Shown here: piece by piece, positions 25,693 through 34,350 of the stretch
How positions within the stretch are numbered: the stretch's first letter is position 1
How the letters are laid out: the number at the start of each line of letters is the position of its first letter
Assembly: GCF_023534745.1 (NCBI RefSeq)
Contig: NZ_JAMHJQ010000014.1
Location: 124,001-188,000 of the forward strand
Origin: Streptomyces sp. 35G-GA-8
Lineage (GTDB): Bacteria; Actinomycetota; Actinomycetes; Streptomycetales; Streptomycetaceae
Direction of reading: 5' to 3'
Length of the DNA: 64,000 bases
Program-made: the position numbers and the translations under genes
Notes under the pieces: generated by a model
Seen by the model: only the letters and a program-made list of their open reading frames with translations
Told to the model about the DNA's origin: nothing
Database searches by the model: none

Positions 25693-28600
25693 TCAGCGCC
25701 CGAGGTGCGTGAAGCCGGCCCACGCGGTGAGGTCGTCCGGGCTGAGGTCCCCGGCGCGCAGCGCGAGAGTTTCGGGCATGGCGGGCGGGAATACGCGCGC
25801 GGGGTCGAGCATCCACAACTGGGCGCGGCGCAGGGCGGCACCGGGGGACAGGTGCTCAGCGCGCAGGTAGTGGTGGGTCATGAACATGAGCAGTGAGGTC
25901 GCGTCGTCCGGCACTGGCCAGAGCGAGCCCACGACCGACCGGGCGCCGGCCACGAGGAAGGCCGTGGCCAGGCTGTAGGCCTCGTTGTGGCCACGTCCCG
26001 AGACATGGCTGCGGCAGGCCGCCAGCACGACCAGTTCCAGCTCGCCGCGCCCGGCGCCCGCGGCGGCCTCGGTCAGTTCCTCGGCGGCCAGCTCGCCTCC
26101 GTACAGGGAGAGATAGGCGCTGTGCCGCCGGTTCGCCGCGACCGTTCCGTGGCAGGCCAGATGGAGTACGCCGCCGGTGTTCGCGGGGTCGCGCAGCCAG
26201 GCGGTGACCTCGTCGGGGGTGGCCGGGCCGGTGGTGGCGGCCGGGCGGTCGGCGGTGACCAGTCCGCGTCCGAGGAAGCGCCCGGCCGGGTAGAAGGCGT
26301 GGCGTACCGCGTCGGCCTCCTCGCCCGCGTACCGCAGGTCCCCGGTCGGGTTGCCGACGACCAGGGCGGCGCCCGTGTGCGGGACCGCCGGCCGCTCCGC
26401 GACCTCGCAGAACAGCCGCGCGGAGGCCGCGTACGAGATCCCGGCCGCCTCCATGGCGTACCGCCGGCCGCCCGCCGCGCGGGATTCCCAGGCGGCGTGC
26501 CAGGGGACCACGCCCAGCGCGCCCATCGGGACGAGGACGAAGGTGGGCGGGGGTTCGCCGGGCGCCTCGCCCACCCCCAGCCCCTCCAGGAGCGGCTTCA
26601 TCGCGGCGTACCACGCCCAACCGCACAGCCGGTCGAGCTGCTTGCGCGGGGTCGATGCCGCCGTCGCGTGCGGGTCGCCGCCGTCCGGCACCGGGCCCAT
26701 GTCACGGGCGGCCGGGGGCGCCGCGTCATAGGCGCGCAGGGGTGCCGCGTCCTCGCGGAGCAGCGGCAGCGGGAGCGAGCCCACCCGCCCGGCCGCGGTG
26801 ACGACGACGGCCGCGCCGGGGCCGGTCTCGTAGCCGGGGACGAGATAGACCAGATAGTCGGCGCCCACGGCGGTGAGCGCCGCGCCGATCCGGGCGGGCG
26901 CCGGCGGTTCGAGGAGCAGGTCCCGCGGCTGTCCCGTCCCGTCGGGGCCGGTGAGCACGGCCAGGACGCGCCGGCGCAGCTCGCTGGGGACGGCCTGCGC
27001 CGCGTCGGCCGCCGGGCCGGTGTCCACCCCCGGCAGCGGACCGTTGCCCGCCCCCGGTACCCCGTCCGTGCCGCCCGCCGCCCGCCACTCGTCGGCCAGG
27101 TCCTGGCGCCCGGCGGCGGCCAGTCGTTCGGGGACGGATCTCGATGTGATCGCCGTGTGCAGGACCAGCCCGCGACAGGAGTCCAGCGCCTGGACCGCCT
27201 CGTCGGGGGCGTTGTCCTCCAGACACCACGAGGCCACTTCGAGGGCCGCCCGCGTGGCGTTCGCGGCGACCTCGGCGGCATGCGAGGTGCCGGACTGCAG
27301 CAGCGCGGCCCAGGTCCAGCCGCGCAGCGCCTTGAGCCCGGTGCGGCGGCCGGTGCGCCGTTCGTCCCGGCCGGGGGCGGCGCGCAGCCGGTACGCGCGG
27401 CCGAGGGTGAGCCCCATCGCCCCGTAGAGCCGGTGCTCGGGTCCGCCGGCCTGGCGCGCGGCGCGCTCCAGCCAGTCGATACCGGTGTCGAGCTCACGGC
27501 GGTCGCGGCCGGCGGCGGCGAGCCCGCAGAGAGAGGTGCCGACGACGTTCGCGTACCGCAGCCAGTCGTCGCTGCCCTCGTCGACGAGCGCGAGCGCGTC
27601 CTCGACGAGCGCGAGGGCGTCCCGCAGGCCCTGTGCGTCGCCCCGCGTGCCCGCGCGCCCGCCGCGCGCGATGCCGTTGTCGCCGAGCACCCAGGCGCGG
27701 TGGTCGCGTGGCAACTTGGCCGCCAGCCGCCGCAGTTCGGCCGTACTGGGCCGGCCGGGCGGCGGCGGAACGGGCGGTGCGCCGAGCCGGTCCGCGAGCT
27801 GGTCGCGCTGCGCGTGGACGTTCTCCAGCAGCGTCCACACCTCGATACGTGAGGGGTCCTCGGGATCCATCTCCGCGTGGAGCGCCGCCAGCGTGCGCCG
27901 CCCCCGGTCCACCCCGGCCAGATCGCCGCGCAGCGCCGCCCGGTTCGCCTCGAACCCCGCCTGCTGGCCGTCCATGACCCGGCGCATGTACGAGGTGATG
28001 GTGGGGCTGTCCCTCAGGCGTTGCCAGGCGTCCCCCGCGGCGTCCAGATCGTCCACGGCGCCGCGCAGTTGGCCGCGCTGGTGTGTGGCGAAGGACCGCA
28101 GGAGGCTGAAGCTGTCGTGGAGATCGCTCTGGGTGTCGCGCCGCGCCGGTGTGCTCGCGGCGCCCGCCTCACCGGGCGCGCCACTGCTCCCACCGGGCGC
28201 GCCACCGCTCTCCCCGGACGCGCCCAATGTGGTCCGGGCCCGGTCGAGGTCGGCGATGACCTCGTCCAGTCCCGTGCCCGCACCGGCGAGCTCGTCATGG
28301 AGCCTGACGTACCCGGTGGCTCCGTGCACCATGCTCTGCCAGGTGGCGTTCTCCGGTCTGCTCGCCCGGGCGGCCTCGGAGAGGGCGGTCTTCTGCTCCT
28401 CGGTGATGTGGTTGCCGTGCGGGTCGAGCATCGGCACCACGCTCAAGAGGTAGCCGGCGAAGACCCCGTACTCCTCGCTCTCCGGATCCCGGGAGCGCCA
28501 CTGCTCGTAGAGCTGGTCGAACGTACGGCTGAGCCGCCCGGTGCTCGCCATGTCGTTGGCCATGGCGCCGTACGCGTCGTCGTCGAAGTCGAGAAAGCTC

Positions 28601-29997
28601 CGGCCGTGCGTGAAGTCCGCCATCATCCCCCGGGCCGCCTCCCGGCCCTCGTCGAGCACCCCGTCGGGGTCGTCCAGCGCTCCGGACGGGCCGGGCTCCG
28701 CCGCGTGGGACCGCGCCCAGGCGAGCATCAGCTTCGCCAGGCGCCGCAGCCCGGGCTCCGCCTCCGCCTCCTCGATGGCGAGCACGCGCCGCGCGCAGTC
28801 CTCGACGTCCGACAGCCGGGCGGGGTCCTGGTCGTCCTGGTAGCGCGCCTGCTGGAGGGAGGCGAGGAGCATCGCGCCGGGCACCGGGTCGCCGTCCCGC
28901 GCGGGCAGCCACTCCCGTACGGCCCGCCTGAGCAGGGGGATGGCCCGCTCGCGTGCCGAGTCGTCGTCCTGTGCGGCGGCGTGGTCGTAGAGCAGCCGGC
29001 CGAACGCGTCCGCGAAGACCGGCGAGAGGCCGTCCTCGGCGCCCGGTTCGGCGAGCAGGGCGTGCAGTTCGGCGACGGCGGGCGCCAGTTGCTCCCGCTC
29101 GCGCCAGTTGAAGTGCAGACAGGCGCGGACGAAGACGCTTCTGGCCCGCGCCTGCCAGGCCCACCAGGGCTCTTCGGCGCCGATCGAGCCCTGTTGCCGT
29201 TGCTGAGGCTGTCGCCGCTCGCGGGCTTCGGCGAGCGCGCGGACGAATTCGTTCCGGGCCTCGCGCAGTAGCTCACGGTCGGCGGCGGCCCGGCCGCTCG
29301 CCAGCAGGCCGGTCGCGAGCCCGTACCGGAGCAGCGGGACATCGGAGCCGGGTGCCGCCCCGGTGAGGGCGGTCCGGTAGTGCTCCACCGAGGCGCTGAA
29401 GTCACCCTGTTCGAAGGTGAGTTCGCCCAGACACGCGTACAGCTCGGTGGCCTCCTCGGAACCGGCGGCGTGGTCGCCCAGCGCGTCCCGCTGCCGGCGT
29501 ACGGCCGTGGCGAAGAGGTCCGCGCGGCCGGGGTCGTCCGCCGGGGCGCCGCTGCACCGGGCCGCGGAGATACGGGCCAGCAGGAAGCGGGCCAGCGGCA
29601 CGTTACCCGCGGCGAACGGTGAGCCGTCCGGCAGCCCCGCGAGACCGGCGCTCAGCCGCTCCTCCGCCCGGTCGAGAAGGGCGGGGGCCGGCTCCCGGCC
29701 GTACTGGTACAGCAGCACCTGACCGTGCAGCACCCGCCAGGCGTACCAGATCTCCCCGTCGTCCTCGTCCCGTGCCGCGAACGCGCGCGGCAGCGCGTCG
29801 GCGGCGCGGCTCAGGTCGTCGTCCCGGCCCTGCCGCAGATGCAGCTGGAAACTCCACTCCCCGGCCCAGGCCCACATATACGGGCGTTCGGGGTCGTCGT
29901 CCGGTGTCCGCGCCAGCGTCGCCAGCAACTCGTCCCGGGCCGCCCGTAGTTCCTCGTCGGACAGCTGGGAGACATCGGGCAGCTCGTCCTCGGACAC
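25693..29997 (-). CDS. TPR-repeat CHAT-domain protease (separase/caspase clan)
   Basis: 1434 residues. About 1-1050 are tetratricopeptide-like helical repeats (LGELTFEQGDFSASVEHYRTAL is a clear TPR), broken by low-complexity loops near 600. The C-terminal 330 residues are a CHAT domain: LVPMGALGVVPWHAAW, ISYAASARLF, ALVVGNP, VLHLACHGTVAANRRHS with the catalytic His near 1281, VVLAACRSHVSGRG with the catalytic Cys near 1327, and VAGARSVVGSLWPVPDDATS. CHAT proteases include the Craspase subunit Csx29 and gasdermin-activating proteases. Starts with GTG after TAGGAGC, 10 bp downstream of the RES gene, so it belongs to the putative antitoxin-RES-CHAT operon. The TPR array is probably the sensor or regulator. 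Confidence 0.9.
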   Translation of the reverse strand: MSEDELPDVSQLSDEELRAARDELLATLARTPDDDPERPYMWAWAGEWSFQLHLRQGRDDDLSRAADALPRAFAARDEDDGEIWYAWRVLHGQVLLYQYGREPAPALLDRAEERLSAGLAGLPDGSPFAAGNVPLARFLLARISAARCSGAPADDPGRADLFATAVRRQRDALGDHAAGSEEATELYACLGELTFEQGDFSASVEHYRTALTGAAPGSDVPLLRYGLATGLLASGRAAADRELLREARNEFVRALAEARERRQPQQRQQGSIGAEEPWWAWQARARSVFVRACLHFNWREREQLAPAVAELHALLAEPGAEDGLSPVFADAFGRLLYDHAAAQDDDSARERAIPLLRRAVREWLPARDGDPVPGAMLLASLQQARYQDDQDPARLSDVEDCARRVLAIEEAEAEPGLRRLAKLMLAWARSHAAEPGPSGALDDPDGVLDEGREAARGMMADFTHGRSFLDFDDDAYGAMANDMASTGRLSRTFDQLYEQWRSRDPESEEYGVFAGYLLSVVPMLDPHGNHITEEQKTALSEAARASRPENATWQSMVHGATGYVRLHDELAGAGTGLDEVIADLDRARTTLGASGESGGAPGGSSGAPGEAGAASTPARRDTQSDLHDSFSLLRSFATHQRGQLRGAVDDLDAAGDAWQRLRDSPTITSYMRRVMDGQQAGFEANRAALRGDLAGVDRGRRTLAALHAEMDPEDPSRIEVWTLLENVHAQRDQLADRLGAPPVPPPPGRPSTAELRRLAAKLPRDHRAWVLGDNGIARGGRAGTRGDAQGLRDALALVEDALALVDEGSDDWLRYANVVGTSLCGLAAAGRDRRELDTGIDWLERAARQAGGPEHRLYGAMGLTLGRAYRLRAAPGRDERRTGRRTGLKALRGWTWAALLQSGTSHAAEVAANATRAALEVASWCLEDNAPDEAVQALDSCRGLVLHTAITSRSVPERLAAAGRQDLADEWRAAGGTDGVPGAGNGPLPGVDTGPAADAAQAVPSELRRRVLAVLTGPDGTGQPRDLLLEPPAPARIGAALTAVGADYLVYLVPGYETGPGAAVVVTAAGRVGSLPLPLLREDAAPLRAYDAAPPAARDMGPVPDGGDPHATAASTPRKQLDRLCGWAWYAAMKPLLEGLGVGEAPGEPPPTFVLVPMGALGVVPWHAAWESRAAGGRRYAMEAAGISYAASARLFCEVAERPAVPHTGAALVVGNPTGDLRYAGEEADAVRHAFYPAGRFLGRGLVTADRPAATTGPATPDEVTAWLRDPANTGGVLHLACHGTVAANRRHSAYLSLYGGELAAEELTEAAAGAGRGELELVVLAACRSHVSGRGHNEAYSLATAFLVAGARSVVGSLWPVPDDATSLLMFMTHHYLRAEHLSPGAALRRAQLWMLDPARVFPPAMPETLALRAGDLSPDDLTAWAGFTHLGR

Positions 29998-30007
29998 GAA
30001 GGTGCTC

Positions 30008-30709
30008 CTAAGGTGCGATCGGGGTGACCGGAGTGACCGGGGTGACCGGGGCGATCTGCGCGAGATACGGCGCGAGTACGGAGTTGAGCCAGCGTTCGCC
30101 CTCGGGCGTCGCGAAGTCGATGGGCGGCTCGTCGGTCTCCTCGACGATCTCCGTGAGCCCCCGGTCCAGGCAACGGTCCTGGAAGAGGATCAGCGCGTGC
30201 GCGGAGGGCTCGCGCTTCGACGGCCAGACGAACCCCTGGGCCCAGGGGGCGGTTCCGCCTCTGATCCAGTGCCCCCAGTGCCGGGTGTACGCGTACTCGT
30301 CGGGCTCGCACTGGACCAGCCACGCGTCCTGCGCGACGGAGGCGAGATCCGCCCCGGACACCAGCGAGACGACGTCCACGTCGGCGGTCAGCCGCAGGAA
30401 GGAGAGCCGCTTGCCGCGTACGGAGGTGCGCGGCAGCAGCCGGATCCCGCCGCCCGGATCGAAGGGGACGGACCGCAGCAGCGACTCGCAGACCGCGGCG
30501 GGCGCGGTACGCCCGGCGTAGAGAAACGGGTAGTCGTCGCAGCGCGTCGCGTCGAACCGGCCCCCGTCGTAGAGGCAGTCGGACGGTACGGGGTTGAACG
30601 CGGTGCCCGGACGTTTGGACGCGTGGACCCGGAAGAGCGGCGTACCGGCGGGCAGTGGCACCTTCGTGGGCGTGCGCGGGAGCGCGGTGGGCGGACGGCT
30701 GTTCGGCAC
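30008..30709 (-). CDS. RES-domain protein, predicted NAD+-consuming toxin
   Basis: 233 residues. The RES family signature residues are visible: Arg in LFRVHASK (R27), GGRFD at 49-53, Glu in LYAGRTAPAAVCESLL (E75) and Ser in FVWPSKREPSAHALILFQDR. RES proteins such as mycobacterial MbcT phosphorolyse or hydrolyse NAD+ and are lethal unless neutralised. The C-terminus ends in a repeat-encoded PVTPVTPVTPIAP tail. GTG start at 30709 with GGGGGAG located in the end of the upstream gene, only 4 bp away, so the two are coupled. Toxicity is an inference from the family. Confidence 0.8.
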   Translation of the reverse strand: MPNSRPPTALPRTPTKVPLPAGTPLFRVHASKRPGTAFNPVPSDCLYDGGRFDATRCDDYPFLYAGRTAPAAVCESLLRSVPFDPGGGIRLLPRTSVRGKRLSFLRLTADVDVVSLVSGADLASVAQDAWLVQCEPDEYAYTRHWGHWIRGGTAPWAQGFVWPSKREPSAHALILFQDRCLDRGLTEIVEETDEPPIDFATPEGERWLNSVLAPYLAQIAPVTPVTPVTPIAP

Positions 30710-30713
30710 GGAA

Positions 30714-31487
30714 TTACTCCCCCTCCACCAAGTAGCGTGCGGTACCGACGAGCTGGCCGTCCCGGCCGCTGCCGAGCAGTTCCGCGGGGGCGACGCCGAG
30801 GTAGCCGTTCGCCGACAGCCACCAGTCGGCCGCGCCCCAAGGATCGCGCGCGGAGTCCAGCAGCCCGTTCACCGCCACGACGACCGGCCAGGGGGTGACC
30901 GCGTCGCCGAACTGGAAGGACGGGATACGGTCCACGCCCCGCGCGCCGGACTCGCCGCGCAGCCGGATCAGACCGTGGGTGCGCGCGTGCGCCTCGGCGG
31001 CCCAGTCGTCCAGCATCGGATGTGAGAGAAGGCGCTCGCGTACGGGGCCGAGCAGCGGGCCGACCATGGGGTTGTCGTCCAGCAGCAGGAAGGCGAGGTC
31101 GGCGGCGGTGAACCCGGCGTAGGTCTCCTCCTCCAGCGCGTCGGCCGCCGACGTCCCGTCCGTCGGCGTCCCGTCCGTCAGCGTCGCGTCTGTCAGCGTC
31201 CCGTCCTCCAGCGTTCCGGCGAGGCGGTCCGGGTGGCCGGCGGCGAGCCGTTCGGCCTCGGCGGGAGGCAGCAGGGCGAGGACGAAGCGCGCGGTCTCGC
31301 CGGCCGTCGCCGCCCGGCCGGGGGCATGGCGCTCCATGGACCGCAGCGAACGCAAAGCGGACGACAGTCCGTTCGCGGCCCCCGCCGTGTCACCCGTGCC
31401 GGCCGTACCTCCCGTACCCGATCGCAGATAGGGGCCGAGCCGGCCCCAGTCGGCGGCCACCGCCGCCAGCACACGATACGGATTCAC
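30714..31487 (-). CDS. Putative antitoxin partner of RES, MbcA/ParS-like C-terminus
   Basis: 257 residues. The C-terminal 50 residues (DPWGAADWWLSANGYLGVAPAELLGSGRDGQLVGTARYL) resemble the MbcA/ParS/Xre-antitoxin C-terminal module, in which a Trp-Leu helix precedes a G-x-x-P-x-E/D-L-L motif; this part normally plugs the RES active site. The N-terminal part (VNPYRVLAAVAADWGRLGPYL, then ETARFVLALLPPAEAERLA) is not a recognisable DNA-binding domain, and a repeat-encoded TLTDATLTDGTPTDG linker follows. GTG 31487 has GGGGAGGGGG upstream; ATG 31526 is an alternative. Gene order (antitoxin first, 4-bp gap to RES) is that of known RES modules. The match is weak and by eye. Confidence 0.5.
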   Translation of the reverse strand: MNPYRVLAAVAADWGRLGPYLRSGTGGTAGTGDTAGAANGLSSALRSLRSMERHAPGRAATAGETARFVLALLPPAEAERLAAGHPDRLAGTLEDGTLTDATLTDGTPTDGTSAADALEEETYAGFTAADLAFLLLDDNPMVGPLLGPVRERLLSHPMLDDWAAEAHARTHGLIRLRGESGARGVDRIPSFQFGDAVTPWPVVVAVNGLLDSARDPWGAADWWLSANGYLGVAPAELLGSGRDGQLVGTARYLVEGE

Positions 31488-31779
31488 CCGCGCCCCCTCC
31501 CCGTGGTGAGCGCCCCGCTCCACCATGTCCGCCCCGGGCCTCGGCGGCATGCCCGAAGGATCGCACCGCCGGGCACGCCGCTTCAACCGCATCCCCCACC
31601 CCCATTCAACCGTCCCCGCTGGTCGGTTCCCGGTCGCGAACGGGGCGACTGCCGGCGGGGGGTCGGTTTGTCCACCATGGTTTCGAGGTGAAGATCGTGT
31701 TTTTCCTCCCGTACCGTCATGTGGTGTGATGGCGCGCTCGCGCATTCTTCTGCGCCGCGTCAACAGGGGGAGGTACGGC

Positions 31780-34143
31780 GTGACGTCGCGTCGGATCTGG
31801 ATCACGGCCGGTATCACGGCTGTCGGTGTCTCGGGAGTACTCGCCTTCCAGGGCATGTCCGGAGGGCTCGGGTTTCCCGGCTCCTCGGGCGCGTCCGGGG
31901 ACGGCCAGAGCTCGGGGCCGCTGCGTACGGACGTCCGGGCGGCGGATCTGCGGCCTCAGGACGACGGCCGCGGCGCCGCCCTTTCGCGGCGTGACACCGA
32001 TCGGTTCAGCATGCTGGGTGTCACCTGGAACGATCCGGGTGCCCGCGTGTCCGCCAAGGTCGAGGCACGTACCCGCGCCGTGGGCTCCGGCACCTGGTCC
32101 CGCTGGCTGGTGCTCGACGGCGACAGCGGTCAGGGCGAGAGCACTGCCGAGCGCGGCGGGACCGAGCCCGCGTGGGTGGGGCCCTCCGACGGTGTCGAGG
32201 TACGTGTCACCAGCGGCGGGCACACCTCGGCGCGACTGCCCGCCGGCCTCAGCCTCGCCATGATCGACACGGGCGGAGGCAATGACGGCGGCGGCGACGG
32301 CGAGGACCTGGCGATGGCACCCGCCGGCTTCGCCGCCGACGATCCCGTCAGCCCGCCGCCGGGCGAGCCCTCGGACGGGCCGGCTCCCTCTGGCGGGCCG
32401 GCTCCCTCGGACGGGCCGAGCACCCCCACGGACGGTACGGACCACTCGACCCCGCCTTCCCCGGACGGGACTTCGGGAGGGACCCCGGGCGACGACCCCT
32501 CGACCGCTCCGCCGCCCACCTCGGAGCCCCCGGGCACCACAGGGCCCTCGGCGCCCCCGGCGTCCACGCCCCCTCCCACACCGACCCCGACGGTCAGCAT
32601 CCCCACCGCGCCGCCGTCGACCGCGCCGCGCCCGCCGATCACCTCACGGGCCGGCTGGGGAGCCGACGAGTCGATCAGCCCTGAGGAGCCCGGCTATCTG
32701 CCGGACGGCCGGATCAAGGCGGTCACCGTGCACCACACCGCCGAGAGCAACACCTACACCTGCGCCCAGGCCCCGGCCGTGGTGCGCGGCGTGTACGCGT
32801 ACCACGTGAAGGAACTGGGCTGGAAGGACATCGGCTACAACTTCCTGGTCGACAAGTGCGGCACGGTCTACGAGGGCCGCAAGGGCGGCGTCGACCGGCC
32901 CGTGCAGGGCGCGCACGCCTACGGCTTCAACTCCGAGACGACCGGCATCTCCGTCCTCGGCACGTACACCGACGCCGCGCCGTCGGGGGCCGCCATGGTC
33001 TCGGTCGCCCGTATCGCCGCCTGGAAGCTGGGCCAGTACGGGGTGAACCCGGCCGGCACCGCCACCCTCACCGCGGGTGACAGCGGACGCAGCTACAGCG
33101 GCAAGACCTGGGCCAAGGGCGCGCAGATCGCCTTCCCGGCCATCCACGGACACCGCGACGGCTACAACACGCAGTGCCCCGGCGACGCCTTCTACGGCCA
33201 ACTGGCCACCATCCGGTCCTGGGCGGCGGGGCCCGCCACCGGAGTGGCCGTCACGTCCGTCACCGGCGCGGGGCTGGCGGGATCGACGTACTACACCAAG
33301 GCCGCCGTCACCGTGAACTGGTCGACGGCCACGCCCTCGGCGCTGATCACCAAGAACGAACTGCTGGTCGACGGCAAGGTGGCCGCGAGCGTGTCCGGCG
33401 CCACGACCTCCGCGAAGGTGACGCTCGCGGCCGGCAGCCACAAGGTCGCCGTCCGCGCCGTCCATCAGTCAGGCAAGACCGCCACCAGCGCCTCGGCGAC
33501 CGTCGTCGCGGAGACCACGGCCCCGGCCTTCACCACCAAGCCGGCGCTCGCGCTGCGCGCCGGCCTGGTCAACACGACCGCCGTGCCGCTGACTCTGAGC
33601 TGGAAGGCGACCGACAGCGCGGCGCTCAAGGAAGTACGGCTGACCGCCCCGGCCGCCAAGACGTACGGCCCGACCACCACGAGCGCGGCGCACACCGCCA
33701 AGTCCGGTGCGGCGACGACCTGGTCGATGACCGCGTACGACCAGGCGGGCAACACCGCCGCCGCGTCGGTGGCCGGTACCCCGGTGATCGTCCAGGAGAG
33801 CTCGGCGGCCAGGACCGGCTCCTGGACCACCAAGTCGTCCACCAGCTACCTGGGCGGCAAGTCGTACTCCAGCTCGGCCAAGAACGCCTCCCTCAGCTGG
33901 ACGTTCACCGGCCGCTCGGTGGCATGGGTGGTCTCCCGGGCGTCGACCTCCGGACAGGCGTATGTCTACCTCGACGGGACGAAGGTGGCGACCGTCGACC
34001 TCAAGTCGTCCACCACCAAGTACCGGGACGCGATCTTCACCAAGACCTGGGCGTCCAGCGCCAAGCACACGATCAAGATCGTCGTGGTCGGCACCAGCGG
34101 CCGTCCCACCCTCACGACCGACGGCATCGTCTACCTCAAGTGA
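31780..34143 (+). CDS. Secreted N-acetylmuramoyl-L-alanine amidase / peptidoglycan recognition protein
   Basis: 787 residues. A signal sequence (TSRRIWITAGITAVGVSGVLAF) is followed by a beta-rich region (about 50-165), a long Pro/Ser/Gly/Thr linker (about 170-285), a PGRP/amidase_2 domain (about 290-470) and a C-terminal part made of Ig-like and Ser/Thr/Lys-rich repeats (SSTSYLGGKSYSSSAKNASLSW). Zinc ligands are visible in VTVHHTAESN (H318) and in HGHRDGYNTQCPG (H456 and C466); RAGWGADES and GYNFLVDKCGTVYEGR are typical. It should cleave the MurNAc-L-Ala bond in the cell wall. GTG 31780 is chosen because GGGGGAGG lies at ideal spacing, whereas ATG 31729 has no ribosome binding site. Confidence 0.88.
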   Translation: MTSRRIWITAGITAVGVSGVLAFQGMSGGLGFPGSSGASGDGQSSGPLRTDVRAADLRPQDDGRGAALSRRDTDRFSMLGVTWNDPGARVSAKVEARTRAVGSGTWSRWLVLDGDSGQGESTAERGGTEPAWVGPSDGVEVRVTSGGHTSARLPAGLSLAMIDTGGGNDGGGDGEDLAMAPAGFAADDPVSPPPGEPSDGPAPSGGPAPSDGPSTPTDGTDHSTPPSPDGTSGGTPGDDPSTAPPPTSEPPGTTGPSAPPASTPPPTPTPTVSIPTAPPSTAPRPPITSRAGWGADESISPEEPGYLPDGRIKAVTVHHTAESNTYTCAQAPAVVRGVYAYHVKELGWKDIGYNFLVDKCGTVYEGRKGGVDRPVQGAHAYGFNSETTGISVLGTYTDAAPSGAAMVSVARIAAWKLGQYGVNPAGTATLTAGDSGRSYSGKTWAKGAQIAFPAIHGHRDGYNTQCPGDAFYGQLATIRSWAAGPATGVAVTSVTGAGLAGSTYYTKAAVTVNWSTATPSALITKNELLVDGKVAASVSGATTSAKVTLAAGSHKVAVRAVHQSGKTATSASATVVAETTAPAFTTKPALALRAGLVNTTAVPLTLSWKATDSAALKEVRLTAPAAKTYGPTTTSAAHTAKSGAATTWSMTAYDQAGNTAAASVAGTPVIVQESSAARTGSWTTKSSTSYLGGKSYSSSAKNASLSWTFTGRSVAWVVSRASTSGQAYVYLDGTKVATVDLKSSTTKYRDAIFTKTWASSAKHTIKIVVVGTSGRPTLTTDGIVYLK

Positions 34144-34210
34144 CGGGCACACGTAACAAGCGCAAGTAACAAGCGCAAGTAACGAGCAGCACGTACTCAG
34201 TGACACATGA

Positions 34211-34243
34211 CATCCCGGCCGGCGCCGTTCGCCGGCCGGGATG
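34211..34243 (+). terminator. Strong hairpin terminator after the amidase gene
   Basis: Perfect 14-bp stem (CATCCCGGCCGGCG / CGCCGGCCGGGATG) with a 5-base loop, 68 bp after the amidase stop and before the sigma factor gene; followed by CTCGCTTT. Confidence 0.8.
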
Positions 34244-34350
34244 CTCGCTTTCCCGGGGCCGGTGAAACATTTCCGCTGTGCCATCGCGTCAGTGGAGTGA
34301 GGGGCGGGCGGGGGGAGCCGGCGCCACGGGATACGGGGGACCGGGGGACC

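Noticed and set aside
34207-34350. Longer N-terminus of the sigma factor
   Set aside because: It would run through the amidase terminator hairpin and has no family similarity before MRRTG.
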